From Bacteroidales bacterium (GTDB taxonomy: Bacteria > Bacteroidota > Bacteroidia > Bacteroidales > UBA3663), in the NCBI GenBank assembly GCA_030526445.1, contig JAUNCV010000046.1:1-12746 (forward strand): a DNA stretch of 12,746 bases. Direction: 5' to 3'. The position numbers were made by a program, and so were the translations under genes. The notes beneath the pieces are model-generated. The model was not told the DNA's origin, did not search any database, and was given only the letters and a program-made list of their open reading frames with translations. Each line of letters opens with the position of its first letter. Position 1 is the first letter of the stretch. Below, in pieces: positions 1-6,857 of this stretch.

Positions 1-555
1 CAGCTTATTTGAAAAATCTTTTAAGAAAGCCTGTACATAAGAAGAGAACACCGTTGTTCCTTGAAAATATGCACAATAATTTCGGAACCACAACAAACAC
101 TCCTGAGCACGAGATTTTATATCCTCAAGCGATTCGCCAGTGTGGCTACCCAAAACACTTGCAACTCTGTACCAATAACTTAAACTTTCCAAATGAAAAA
201 TTACATCACGAGATAATCGTTTTTCTTCCTTCTGGAGATCTTTACTTTTTAACCAATTAGGATGTTTATAAGTAACAGACATTTTTAGCAGATCACAAAA
301 TCTACTTCCTTCTGGTTTTTCTTCAGTAGGAGAATTCACGAACTTTGGACCTTTGATGTAAGCTTGACCCGATAATAATTTGTATGTTTTATCATCATCT
401 GCTAAAACATCGAACATAATGAGTTTTGGCAAAGACTCCAGCACTCGTCTAAATGCTGCAAAGAATTGCTTAAATTCTTGTTTCTTAAAATCAGAAATAA
501 AAGCATCATAATCCTCTTTTAACTGAATGTATATTTTATCTTTTGACAGTTCCAT
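1..555 (-). CDS. Hypothetical protein, 3' end beyond the window
   Basis: An open frame of 185 codons runs on the minus strand from an ATG at 555-553 to the window edge without a stop, so the C-terminus is missing. An in-frame TAA lies a few codons upstream, so this ATG is the natural start. The product begins MELSKDKIYIQLKED and is soluble-looking, rich in Lys, Phe, Glu and aromatic residues, with no signal peptide or membrane segment. A middle motif reads LLKMSVTYKHPNWLKSKDL, and a later stretch (HLESLSYWYRVASVLGSHTG) looks helical. I do not recognise the family. The DNA is clearly more AT-rich than the operon upstream of it. It lies downstream of the methyltransferase-helicase-nuclease cluster on the same strand, so it may be an accessory gene of the same or an older defence locus; that is inference from position only. 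Confidence 0.7.
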   Translation of the reverse strand, partial: MELSKDKIYIQLKEDYDAFISDFKKQEFKQFFAAFRRVLESLPKLIMFDVLADDDKTYKLLSGQAYIKGPKFVNSPTEEKPEGSRFCDLLKMSVTYKHPNWLKSKDLQKEEKRLSRDVIFHLESLSYWYRVASVLGSHTGESLEDIKSRAQECLLWFRNYCAYFQGTTVFSSYVQAFLKDFSNKL

Positions 556-605
556 AATATGTAGAATTAAAATTAATTTAGTTCCCAAAGCAAATTTGGA
601 ACTAA

Positions 606-683
606 TTACTCGTTATGTCTGTTTGTTGAGTTCTTGATAATAGCAATCTCTACTTCAGTCAAGCCACAAAGCAGAATCACTCT
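606..683 (-). pseudogene. Remnant resembling the C-terminus of a type II N6-adenine methyltransferase
   Basis: A short minus-strand frame overlaps the stop of the nuclease gene. It ends at a TAA (608-606) and reads LLCGLTEVEIAIIKNSTN near its end. From memory of the families, TaqI/Eco57I-type and related N6-adenine methyltransferases very often end in a segment like LYGLTEEEIAIIE, so this looks like the last 20 or so residues of such a gene. A TAG at 686-684 closes the frame on its 5' side and there is no body for the protein, so it is read as a leftover. An imperfect hairpin (AGTTCC...GGAACT, about 580-604) follows it. The whole 556-676 gap otherwise holds no gene. The match rests on a short motif and could be chance. 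Confidence 0.4.
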
Positions 684-1897
684 CTATCATCAGTCACATG
701 CTCTAAGATGCGGCCCAGATGATATTCTACAATGCCATTCTTGAAAGTGATATCAGTAACCTCTATCAAGGCACTATCTCTGTCCTTATGATATCCCACA
801 TAGAAACGGATAACATCGTAGCGTCGCAGATAGCGCTTGCCATCGGCTGCATCGATGTAGGTATATTTGTTCAGAGTAGTCTGTTTCAGTTCGCGATATT
901 CAATAGTTTTACTGCCCGAAAGAATCTCTTTGAAATAAACATCCTTGATATTGAGAGTCAGCACCTTCAAACCTGTAGTGTTGAAGTTCGATGATTTCTT
1001 CACCACACGCTTCTCCAAGCATTGCAGCTCGGGATTGTAGGTATAGTTAAGAATCGAACCATCGGTAATCTTCTTGATAACCAATTCAATGATTTCAAGC
1101 GGAGCCACATACCACTCCTCAGGTTCATGCTCCTGCCCTTCATCGTCATAGACCTTGACCTTGAAATTCACTGCCTCGAACATCTGATGCACCAATGCCT
1201 CAAAACGCATCGAGTGCATATTGAAAATCTCCGCAGTCGAAACAATCTGCACAGGAGCCATCAAGTAGGTAGGTTCGTGCACAGCATTGGCCACACGCTC
1301 CTCTACACTATTGGTTGTCATTCCTATCTTATAGAGGTTCTCCACACCTGCAATCTCTGGGTTGGTCGAAAGAGAACGAAGTATGTAGATGTAGCCCGAA
1401 GAGCGGTCTTCTGTACCTAATTGCTCAAAGCTCTCTTGCTGCCCCTCTTGCGTGTCGGTCACACCATAGCCATCACCTGTAATATATTTTCGAAGCGTCT
1501 GCAAAAGAATGTCCGATTCGGTTCCATCTTCAAAAATGCAATGCGTACGGCCATTTGTCAAACCATTGCTTGCACGGCTTTTCTCTGCTATTGCAGCCAG
1601 ATAGACCAACAGACCTCCCACCACATAAAAGTGGCCCATTTCGAGGCTCGAAGTCTTACCTGTGCGCACCAAACTTCTCCTACCCTCGCGCAGTTCCCTC
1701 TGCACCTGCTCAAACATAGGACGATACTGTGCAAAATCTTCGCAAAGTGTTCGCTGGGCATAATGATCGGGCTGCAAGCGGCGGCCGTCCATGATTCGTT
1801 TCATGTCGGCTGGAATATCAAATAGCTTCGACTCTGTCTCAGTCACCTCAAACATAGGGTCATCAAACAGTTCGTCGAGTTCGTTTGTTATTGCCAT
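677..1897 (-). CDS. GIY-YIG (T5orf172-type) nuclease with C-terminal ASCH domain
   Basis: 406 residues. Residues 45-150 form the domain that precedes the nuclease in this family (CEDFAQYRPMFEQV, then RTHCIFEDGTESDILLQTL). The GIY-YIG core spans about 166-280: GYIYILRS at 168-175 stands for the GIY strand, LYKIGMT at 188-194 for the YIG strand, then an Arg in the EERVAN helix, an acidic residue in FEALVHQMF (232-240) and W262. After a linker, residues 311-400 look like an ASCH (PUA-like, nucleic-acid-binding) domain: LTLNIKDVYFKEILSGSKT, then YDVIRFYVGYHKDRDSALIEV. It probably cuts DNA as the nuclease arm of the cluster, because the methyltransferase carries no visible nuclease domain. The ATG overlaps the 3' end of the 79-codon gene by 10 bases in another frame. 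The family usually has an extra N-terminal part, which here seems to be that separate ORF. Confidence 0.8.
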   Translation of the reverse strand: MAITNELDELFDDPMFEVTETESKLFDIPADMKRIMDGRRLQPDHYAQRTLCEDFAQYRPMFEQVQRELREGRRSLVRTGKTSSLEMGHFYVVGGLLVYLAAIAEKSRASNGLTNGRTHCIFEDGTESDILLQTLRKYITGDGYGVTDTQEGQQESFEQLGTEDRSSGYIYILRSLSTNPEIAGVENLYKIGMTTNSVEERVANAVHEPTYLMAPVQIVSTAEIFNMHSMRFEALVHQMFEAVNFKVKVYDDEGQEHEPEEWYVAPLEIIELVIKKITDGSILNYTYNPELQCLEKRVVKKSSNFNTTGLKVLTLNIKDVYFKEILSGSKTIEYRELKQTTLNKYTYIDAADGKRYLRRYDVIRFYVGYHKDRDSALIEVTDITFKNGIVEYHLGRILEHVTDDRE

Positions 1898-2127
1898 AAT
1901 CCTGTTTCTTTAAGAGTTTGTAAAGCTACACAAAGAAGTTTTTCCTTCAATGCGCCATTCATCTGAGGTTCACGGCCATTGGCTGCAATCCATGCCCTCA
2001 GCTCCTCTATCTTCTTCTGTGTTCGGTCATCAGCCGTAACCGGTGTTGCAGGCACTTTAACACCTGCAAACATCGGTTCGTCGAAGAGTTCAACCAATTC
2101 TACTGGCCATTCCATAGCATAATTCAA
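1888..2127 (-). CDS. Small protein, probably the detached N-terminus of the GIY-YIG nuclease
   Basis: 79 codons starting at a TTG (2127-2125) that overlaps the helicase stop as TTGA; an AGGA sits five bases before it. An in-frame ATG at 2115-2113 would give 75 residues. The product has an acidic motif VELVELFDEPMF near the start, then a predicted helix DDRTQKKIEELRAWIAANGREPQ. As I recall the family, full-length GIY-YIG proteins of this type start with a similar block (a DDR...HGREP-like segment) ahead of the domain found in the next gene. The next gene begins with a matching NELDELFDDPMF motif and lies in another frame with a 10-base overlap. The two ORFs are therefore either one gene split by a frameshift or a natural two-subunit form. 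It has no known activity of its own. Confidence 0.6.
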   Translation of the reverse strand: MNYAMEWPVELVELFDEPMFAGVKVPATPVTADDRTQKKIEELRAWIAANGREPQMNGALKEKLLCVALQTLKETGLWQ

Positions 2128-4037
2128 TTATTTCCTTCATACTCCAGGCCCATCATCTTTCTTATCTTGAGGTTCTTGATGATGGTATAAGCCTGTGCCA
2201 ACTCTCTCACTTGCAGGTTCGGGTCGTTCAGCTGAGGTATCTGGCCGTTGTGCTCCACCACCCATTGCTTCACGGGACCTTTGCATAGGCAGATAGCCTC
2301 TTCGGTAGTCATGTCAAACTTCTGCTCGGCTATCGTGTCCTGAATCACCTTGAGGGTCTCGGCATCCACATGCTTCGAAATCACCTCGTAGGCACGCTGA
2401 TAAGGATTGATGGTGTCAACAAGATTGATGCTCAGCTTATCTATATTGATAAACTTGTTGGCTATCTTTATCAGTCGGTTGCCCTCGCTGCTCTGCTCGT
2501 CGCCCTCTTTGGGCTGTATCATGCCTGGCGAAACATCTATAGGCTCACCATTGGCATTGGTGATGTTGTTGCCCTTGACCAGCGTATTGAGCAGGAAATG
2601 CTGACGCACCTCCTCCACCTCTTCAGGCGTGAGGTCCGGGTAGCGGGTCATGATTACCTTCGGGATGAGATTCTGCGTAATGTTTTCGGCCGTTGTAGTT
2701 CCACTTATGGCACGCACCACCAAATCATTCTGCAATACTGCAGCCTGTAGGTCATCCAGCTGCTCCTGAATAATCTTTTTGGTTTTCTCGGTCGAAAGCG
2801 GCTTCAAGCCCTCTACCACAATCGTATTGACCAATGGGTCCTTTTCGTCCTTCTCCTCCTGTGCAGTCTTAAATCGCCAGCTGGGAGCCATTACCTGCTC
2901 CATAAGGAGAGAGGCCGTAATAGCCTTTAGGAAGTCGTTTACAGCAACCTTAACCTCTGCCTGATCACAATCGGGCATAGCAATCATATTGATGAACTTG
3001 GCTGTATCCTTACCCTCGCAGTCGCGGGTGCAGCGGCCTATGATCTGTATTACCTCGGTGAGCGAACCACGCACGCCTATGGTAAGGCACATTTCGCACC
3101 ATTGCCAGTCGAAGCCCTCCTTGGCAGTTCCCAAGGCTATGATAATATCCACATCGTCACGGTGCTTCATGTTCTGCAGATACTGCTGCACCTTGGTGCG
3201 TTCGGTTGGGTCATCCTCCACCAAATCTGCCACTCTAAGCAAGCGTCCGTCTGGGGTCTTGAGTGTATAGATGCAGTTAGCGTCTTTGCTCACATGCTCA
3301 CCAATGCACGAAAGGATGTCGCCCACCTCGTTGTACTTGCCTTGGCCTGTCGAGGCGCGCGAATTGACGCTCGGGATGTGGATGATGGTCTTCTTAGTAG
3401 TATCGAGCACCTCATGCAGATGTTCCAGATAGCTGCCATGGTAGAAGTGGTAACCCAGCACAAGGTTCTTCAGGTACTTGTAGCCATTCAGCTGCTGGTA
3501 GTAGTTGTAGGTCACAGGATAGAACTTTGCCTCGTCCTCTACCCTCAGCACAGGCACGCCATCGCCACGGAAGTAACTACCAGTCATGGCCACAATATGG
3601 CCCGTGCTGTTGTTGATTACGCGACGCACAATGTCACCCAATCCCGAGTCTGCATCGGCCGATGTATGGTGAAACTCATCTATGGCCAAGAGGCAGTCGT
3701 TCAGCTCTTCGTCGTTCAGTTCCTTCATAGCGTTGCGGAGCGTAGCATGAGCACACACCAGCGTCTTGGCTGTTTTGGCTTCGCGTATGAACTGCACAAA
3801 CCTCTTGCACTTCTCGCTCTCATTGCCGCCCACATTGCACAGGTTGTAGGTCTCGAGCACCTCCCAGTCGGCAAAGAAGCCGTAGGGTTTCAGCTTTGTG
3901 TTGCCAAACGAGCGGCCGATGCTCTTTTCAGGCACAGCCACAATCACTTTCTTCACGCCTTGGTGCTCCAGCTTATCCAGAGCTATGAACATCAGCGCAC
4001 GGCTTTTGCCCGAAGCGGGTGGCGCCTTGATGAGCAT
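2124..4037 (-). CDS. DExH-box superfamily 2 helicase, N-terminally truncated
   Basis: 637 residues with clear SF2 helicase motifs: Walker A APPASGKS at 5-12, motif II LLAIDEFHH with DEFH at 120-123, motif III MTGS at 151-154, motif V GTAKEGFDW at 303-311 and motif VI QIIGRCTRD at 331-339. The C-terminal 280 residues hold no motif I can name. The protein would couple ATP hydrolysis to movement on DNA for the restriction cluster. Walker A lies only five residues from the start, whereas related helicases have an N-terminal segment (Q-motif type region) of tens of residues before it. A stop codon (TAG) lies two codons upstream in the same frame, so no longer start exists. The gene overlaps the methyltransferase frame by 65 bases, far more than normal operon coupling. 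Helicase function may be lost or reduced; synthesis would depend on an internal start within the methyltransferase message. Confidence 0.85.
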   Translation of the reverse strand: MLIKAPPASGKSRALMFIALDKLEHQGVKKVIVAVPEKSIGRSFGNTKLKPYGFFADWEVLETYNLCNVGGNESEKCKRFVQFIREAKTAKTLVCAHATLRNAMKELNDEELNDCLLAIDEFHHTSADADSGLGDIVRRVINNSTGHIVAMTGSYFRGDGVPVLRVEDEAKFYPVTYNYYQQLNGYKYLKNLVLGYHFYHGSYLEHLHEVLDTTKKTIIHIPSVNSRASTGQGKYNEVGDILSCIGEHVSKDANCIYTLKTPDGRLLRVADLVEDDPTERTKVQQYLQNMKHRDDVDIIIALGTAKEGFDWQWCEMCLTIGVRGSLTEVIQIIGRCTRDCEGKDTAKFINMIAMPDCDQAEVKVAVNDFLKAITASLLMEQVMAPSWRFKTAQEEKDEKDPLVNTIVVEGLKPLSTEKTKKIIQEQLDDLQAAVLQNDLVVRAISGTTTAENITQNLIPKVIMTRYPDLTPEEVEEVRQHFLLNTLVKGNNITNANGEPIDVSPGMIQPKEGDEQSSEGNRLIKIANKFINIDKLSINLVDTINPYQRAYEVISKHVDAETLKVIQDTIAEQKFDMTTEEAICLCKGPVKQWVVEHNGQIPQLNDPNLQVRELAQAYTIIKNLKIRKMMGLEYEGNN

Positions 4038-6219
4038 TCTCTATTCTTTCTGCAATTGGTGCGATAGATTTGGCCAAAGGAAGATCTTCGTCAGTAATCC
4101 ACAAACAATAACGCACACCACCATTTATAAAGGAATCTGCACCATGATACATTTTGATCAATGAAGCAGATTGTGGATATTGCTCAATGATTGAATCTCT
4201 TTCTTCTTTTTCGAGAATTAAAAAACCTCCGTCAGAAGGTTTATTGCCGAAAGCCATTTCTGGGAATCTTGATATGGAACCGCCAAGCCTACCAACAATA
4301 ATATCAGGACCATCAAGCAAATATGCATTTATTTTCTCACATAGTTTACACTTATTTGCACCATCAAACAGTTTTTTCTTTTCGTTCGAAACAGCACCAA
4401 TGCCAATAATTACAACAATTACAGCCGCGTTGTGTTTTGCGTTGTTTGTCCACTTAAAAGATTGGTATGCAAATTTAATTTCAAGTCCTTTCTTGAATAT
4501 ATTCGGCCACAACAATGCTACGGAATCGCCTTGGCATAAAGAATTGGTACTTACAAATGCATATTTAGCTTTCCCATTTTCAATAAACTCTGCTCCACGA
4601 TAGAACCAGCAGGCAATATAATCAAGGTTTTTGTAGTTTTCAAAATGTCCGCACACAACTCTCATGTCCTCCTTTTGGTCTTCATCCTGCATACTGCTTC
4701 CCAAATACGGCGGATTTCCAAATACAAACACCTCCTCTTCCTTAGTATGGGGGCACACCTCATTCCAGTCAATGCGGCAAGCATTGGCGCAACGAATCTG
4801 GGTAATGTTCTTAAGAGGGAGTGCCTTGGTATCGACACCAAAGTCCTGATAGAGCTTGCGGTTCATCTGATGCTCGGCCAACCAAAGAGAGAGCATGGCA
4901 ATCTCATGTGGGAAGTCGAGGAGCTCAATGCCATAGAACTGATTGAGACTGATCACCGAACCCTGAAGAATCTCCATGTCGAGCAGGCCATCGGGCTGGC
5001 TTTCGCGGATGATGGCAAGAATATCCATCTCCAACAGGCGGAGCTGCTTGTAGGTAATGATAAGGAAGTTGCCCGAGCCACACGCAGGGTCGAAGAACTT
5101 CATTTGGGACATCCTCTTCAAAAGCGAACGGCAGCCGCGCTTTATATAACTACCCTTCTCGTAGAACTGCTTGCGTGTAATGCCTCCAACAGTCAAGAGT
5201 TTCTTCTGCTCATCCAGCTGTGTCTGTAGGCGGTTCTTCTCCTCCGTGAGTTCATCAAGAAAGAGCGGCTGAATCACCTTCATGATATTGGGCACCGAGG
5301 TGTAGTGCATACCCTGATTGGCGCGCACATCGGGATTGACCACCGCCTGAATCATCGAACCGAAAATGTCGGGGTTGATGCTCTGCCAATCCAGCTCACC
5401 GCACTCTATAATAATAGTACGTGCACGAGGGCTGAGTTTTGGCAACTGGATGAATCGGTTAAACAGTCCTCCGCTCACAAAAGGGAAACGAAGAATGAAG
5501 GCTGGCAATTCTGAAGGTCGATCCTTTGCATCGAGCCTCATAACGAGGAATGCATCATCGAGAAACTGGTTCAAGTCAGAACCATCCTCCTTGGTGTACA
5601 TCTTCACACTATCGGTAAAGATATTCTGCTCAAAGATGCCTGTATCTTCGGCAAAGAAGCAAAACAGGAGGCGTGCAATAAAGATATTGAGGTCGTGAAG
5701 GTCCGAATCGCTCGAGAACTCGTTATAGGCACGTATCTCATCGTGCAGCTTAGCCAGTTTCTCGGCAGCCTTCATATCGGCAGGCGATTCCTCTACATAC
5801 TCAATCCTCTCTATGCCGGCCAGCGGATAGAAGAAATCGAAGTCGCAGAAGAGACGATCTACCTGCTGCTCGAAAGTCTGCTGGCGGCGACAATCCCAGG
5901 CACGAAGCGTCCGACCATCGCTCACAGCAATGATCTTAGGTGCTGCCTTACGCACAGCAGCATCGGCCTTGAGTTCTTCAAGCCTTGCAGTAAGTTGTAG
6001 ATTGGTCGTTTCACAGTAACAGAACTCTCCCTTGAGGAGCAAGCCCTCAAAGGTTTTGATGACACCCTTGCCTTCACGCATACGTTCGAGCTCGCGTTCA
6101 CCCTTGCCAAAGGAGTATAGCAAATGGTAGCCTACCTCGGCAGCAGGAACCTGTTGCTCGTGGAATAGACGTAATCTGCCCTCAATCTCCTTATAGCCCA
6201 ATTGTATCTTTTTAGCCAT
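3973..6219 (-). CDS. N6-adenine DNA methyltransferase (MmeI/YeeA-like), C-terminally truncated
   Basis: 748 residues. Residues 1-290 are an N-terminal region as in MmeI/YeeA-like proteins, but I see no PD-(D/E)XK nuclease motif there. A motif X-like segment HYTSVPNIMKVI is at 305-316, a coiled stretch at about 325-345, SAM-binding motif I DPACGSGNF at 377-385 and catalytic motif IV NPPY at 502-505, which makes it a gamma-class N6-adenine enzyme. After that comes the start of the target recognition region, with family-typical MAFGNKPSDGGFLIL (655-669) and FINGGVRYCLWITDEDLP (697-714). Recognisable sequence ends at about residue 728. The last 20 residues are the helicase Walker A DNA read in another frame. 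Relatives of 900 or more residues continue for about 200 residues, so part of the recognition region is missing. DNA from about 4040 to 4690 is visibly more AT-rich than the 5' part. Sequence specificity and activity are doubtful. Confidence 0.85.
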   Translation of the reverse strand: MAKKIQLGYKEIEGRLRLFHEQQVPAAEVGYHLLYSFGKGERELERMREGKGVIKTFEGLLLKGEFCYCETTNLQLTARLEELKADAAVRKAAPKIIAVSDGRTLRAWDCRRQQTFEQQVDRLFCDFDFFYPLAGIERIEYVEESPADMKAAEKLAKLHDEIRAYNEFSSDSDLHDLNIFIARLLFCFFAEDTGIFEQNIFTDSVKMYTKEDGSDLNQFLDDAFLVMRLDAKDRPSELPAFILRFPFVSGGLFNRFIQLPKLSPRARTIIIECGELDWQSINPDIFGSMIQAVVNPDVRANQGMHYTSVPNIMKVIQPLFLDELTEEKNRLQTQLDEQKKLLTVGGITRKQFYEKGSYIKRGCRSLLKRMSQMKFFDPACGSGNFLIITYKQLRLLEMDILAIIRESQPDGLLDMEILQGSVISLNQFYGIELLDFPHEIAMLSLWLAEHQMNRKLYQDFGVDTKALPLKNITQIRCANACRIDWNEVCPHTKEEEVFVFGNPPYLGSSMQDEDQKEDMRVVCGHFENYKNLDYIACWFYRGAEFIENGKAKYAFVSTNSLCQGDSVALLWPNIFKKGLEIKFAYQSFKWTNNAKHNAAVIVVIIGIGAVSNEKKKLFDGANKCKLCEKINAYLLDGPDIIVGRLGGSISRFPEMAFGNKPSDGGFLILEKEERDSIIEQYPQSASLIKMYHGADSFINGGVRYCLWITDEDLPLAKSIAPIAERIENAHQGATRFGQKPCADVHSSG

Positions 6220-6311
6220 AAAGTAGTTTTCCGGGTTGGTTAGACCTATGCGAAAAACTATCTATTCCATCAAAACAAAATGCAGCCAAACACCCAGCGT
6301 TGTTTAAACGC

Positions 6312-6341
6312 AAAAAAACGTGGACAAATCTTCATCCACGT
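6312..6341 (-). terminator. Intrinsic terminator of the minus-strand structured RNA
   Basis: On the minus strand a perfect 7-bp stem ACGTGGA / TCCACGT with a ten-base loop is followed at once by seven T. It lies about 92 bases before the methyltransferase start, so it either ends an independent RNA or attenuates the operon. The first ACGT of its stem is also part of the closing stem of the rod-like RNA, so the two structures compete for those four bases. Confidence 0.8.
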
Positions 6342-6550
6342 CTCGGGTGCTTGGCCTTACCCACTGTCATAAGATGAAGGAGATGCCCACGTATTGCTAC
6401 GCAGACACTCGCCTTTATTCCTATGACAGTTCTCTATGCGGCCAAGCTTTGAGACGTTTTTAGAATAAATAGCAAATGCGCTATGTTAACGATAAAATCG
6501 CTCCTGCCCCGCTGGGCTATTGTGGCTGCTCTTTGCGCAGACACGGAAAC
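6312..6550 (-). ncRNA. Structured non-coding RNA, 6S-like rod (or operon leader)
   Basis: A series of complementary segments builds one long rod on the minus strand. From outside in these are ACGTCTC/GAGACGT (6457-6451 with 6344-6338), GCTTGGCC/GGCCAAGC (6356-6349 with 6447-6440), ACTGTCATA/TATGACAGT (6430-6422 with 6371-6363), then an apical arm with GGCGAG/TCTCC-type pairs and CGTA-GCAA-TACG, a GNRA tetraloop (6401-6390). Asymmetric internal loops separate the helices. A strong promoter lies upstream (start point estimated near 6550) and an intrinsic terminator directly downstream. The rod with a central bubble, own promoter and own terminator resembles 6S RNA, the regulator that binds RNA polymerase. 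I cannot confirm the family. It could instead be a cis-acting leader of the methyltransferase gene, which starts about 90 bases downstream. The exact 5' end is inferred; the stems are seen directly. Confidence 0.7.
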
Positions 6551-6557
6551 GATGGGA

Positions 6558-6588
6558 CAAAGATAGGGATAATTTTGGTATTGGCAAA
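6558..6588 (-). promoter_or_regulatory. Bacteroidetes-type promoter for the structured RNA
   Basis: On the minus strand TTTG (6588-6585) is followed by exactly 19 bases and then TATCTTTG (6565-6558). This matches the primary Bacteroidetes promoter (-33 TTTG, -7 TAnnTTTG). Transcription would begin near 6550 and run through the rod-like RNA. Confidence 0.7.
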
Positions 6589-6636
6589 AAATAGGAATGC
6601 TTTTTGAGAAATATGGATAGGTTTTTCAGAAAAAAG

Positions 6637-6667
6637 TTGGTTTATTGCGTCAAATGCCCTATTTTTG
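6637..6667 (+). promoter_or_regulatory. Promoter for the small ORF and polymerase operon
   Basis: TTGG at 6637-6640 and TATTTTTG at 6660-6667 match the -33 and -7 elements of a Bacteroidetes promoter with a spacer of about 20 bases. The expected start lies near 6674, some 18 bases before the 44-codon ORF. It is divergent from the promoter of the structured RNA. I see no clear operator. Confidence 0.55.
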
Positions 6668-6691
6668 CCGCACCTAATAAAAAAAAACATT

Positions 6692-6826
6692 ATGAAAACA
6701 GCGAACCGTATATGTCTGGCGGCAATAATTGGTGCGAGCGCCAATGCCCAGAGCGCTACCCAATATGCAAGACCCCTATCGTGCTCTATCGTCGCGGCTC
6801 GGGCTAACACCTATATTGTTAAGTAA
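6692..6826 (+). CDS. 44-residue ORF with a signal-peptide-like N-terminus
   Basis: An ATG at 6692 opens 44 codons ending in TAA (6824-6826), right after a promoter and an A-rich leader. The product begins MKTANRICLAAIIGASANAQ: a basic start, a short hydrophobic core and a plausible ANA|Q signal peptidase I site. Only about 25 residues would remain after cleavage, with one Cys and no known domain. It may be a real small exported peptide, the remnant of a larger exported protein whose body was lost, or a translated leader for the polymerase gene that begins 31 bases later. No family is recognised. Confidence 0.45.
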   Translation: MKTANRICLAAIIGASANAQSATQYARPLSCSIVAARANTYIVK

Positions 6827-6857
6827 AAACCAACACAAACAACTGTATTATTGACCC

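Noticed and set aside
579..604. Imperfect hairpin as a terminator of the nuclease operon
   Set aside because: The stem is short with a bulge and no clear T-run follows, so termination is not supported.
3973..4037. Programmed frameshift producing a methyltransferase-helicase fusion
   Set aside because: No slippery heptamer is seen at the junction, and a shift would still leave the missing methyltransferase C-terminus and helicase N-terminus unexplained; a deletion explains both.
2124..4037. HsdR subunit of a type I restriction system
   Set aside because: There is no N-terminal nuclease domain and no HsdS gene nearby, and the gene order does not fit.
3102..4067. A 321-codon plus-strand open frame opposite the helicase gene
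   Set aside because: It lies antisense to a gene with clear helicase motifs, and its product is low-complexity with His/Val-rich runs typical of an antisense shadow.
4645..5229. A 194-codon plus-strand open frame opposite the methyltransferase
   Set aside because: It covers the DNA of motifs I and IV of the methyltransferase on the other strand, so it is a shadow.
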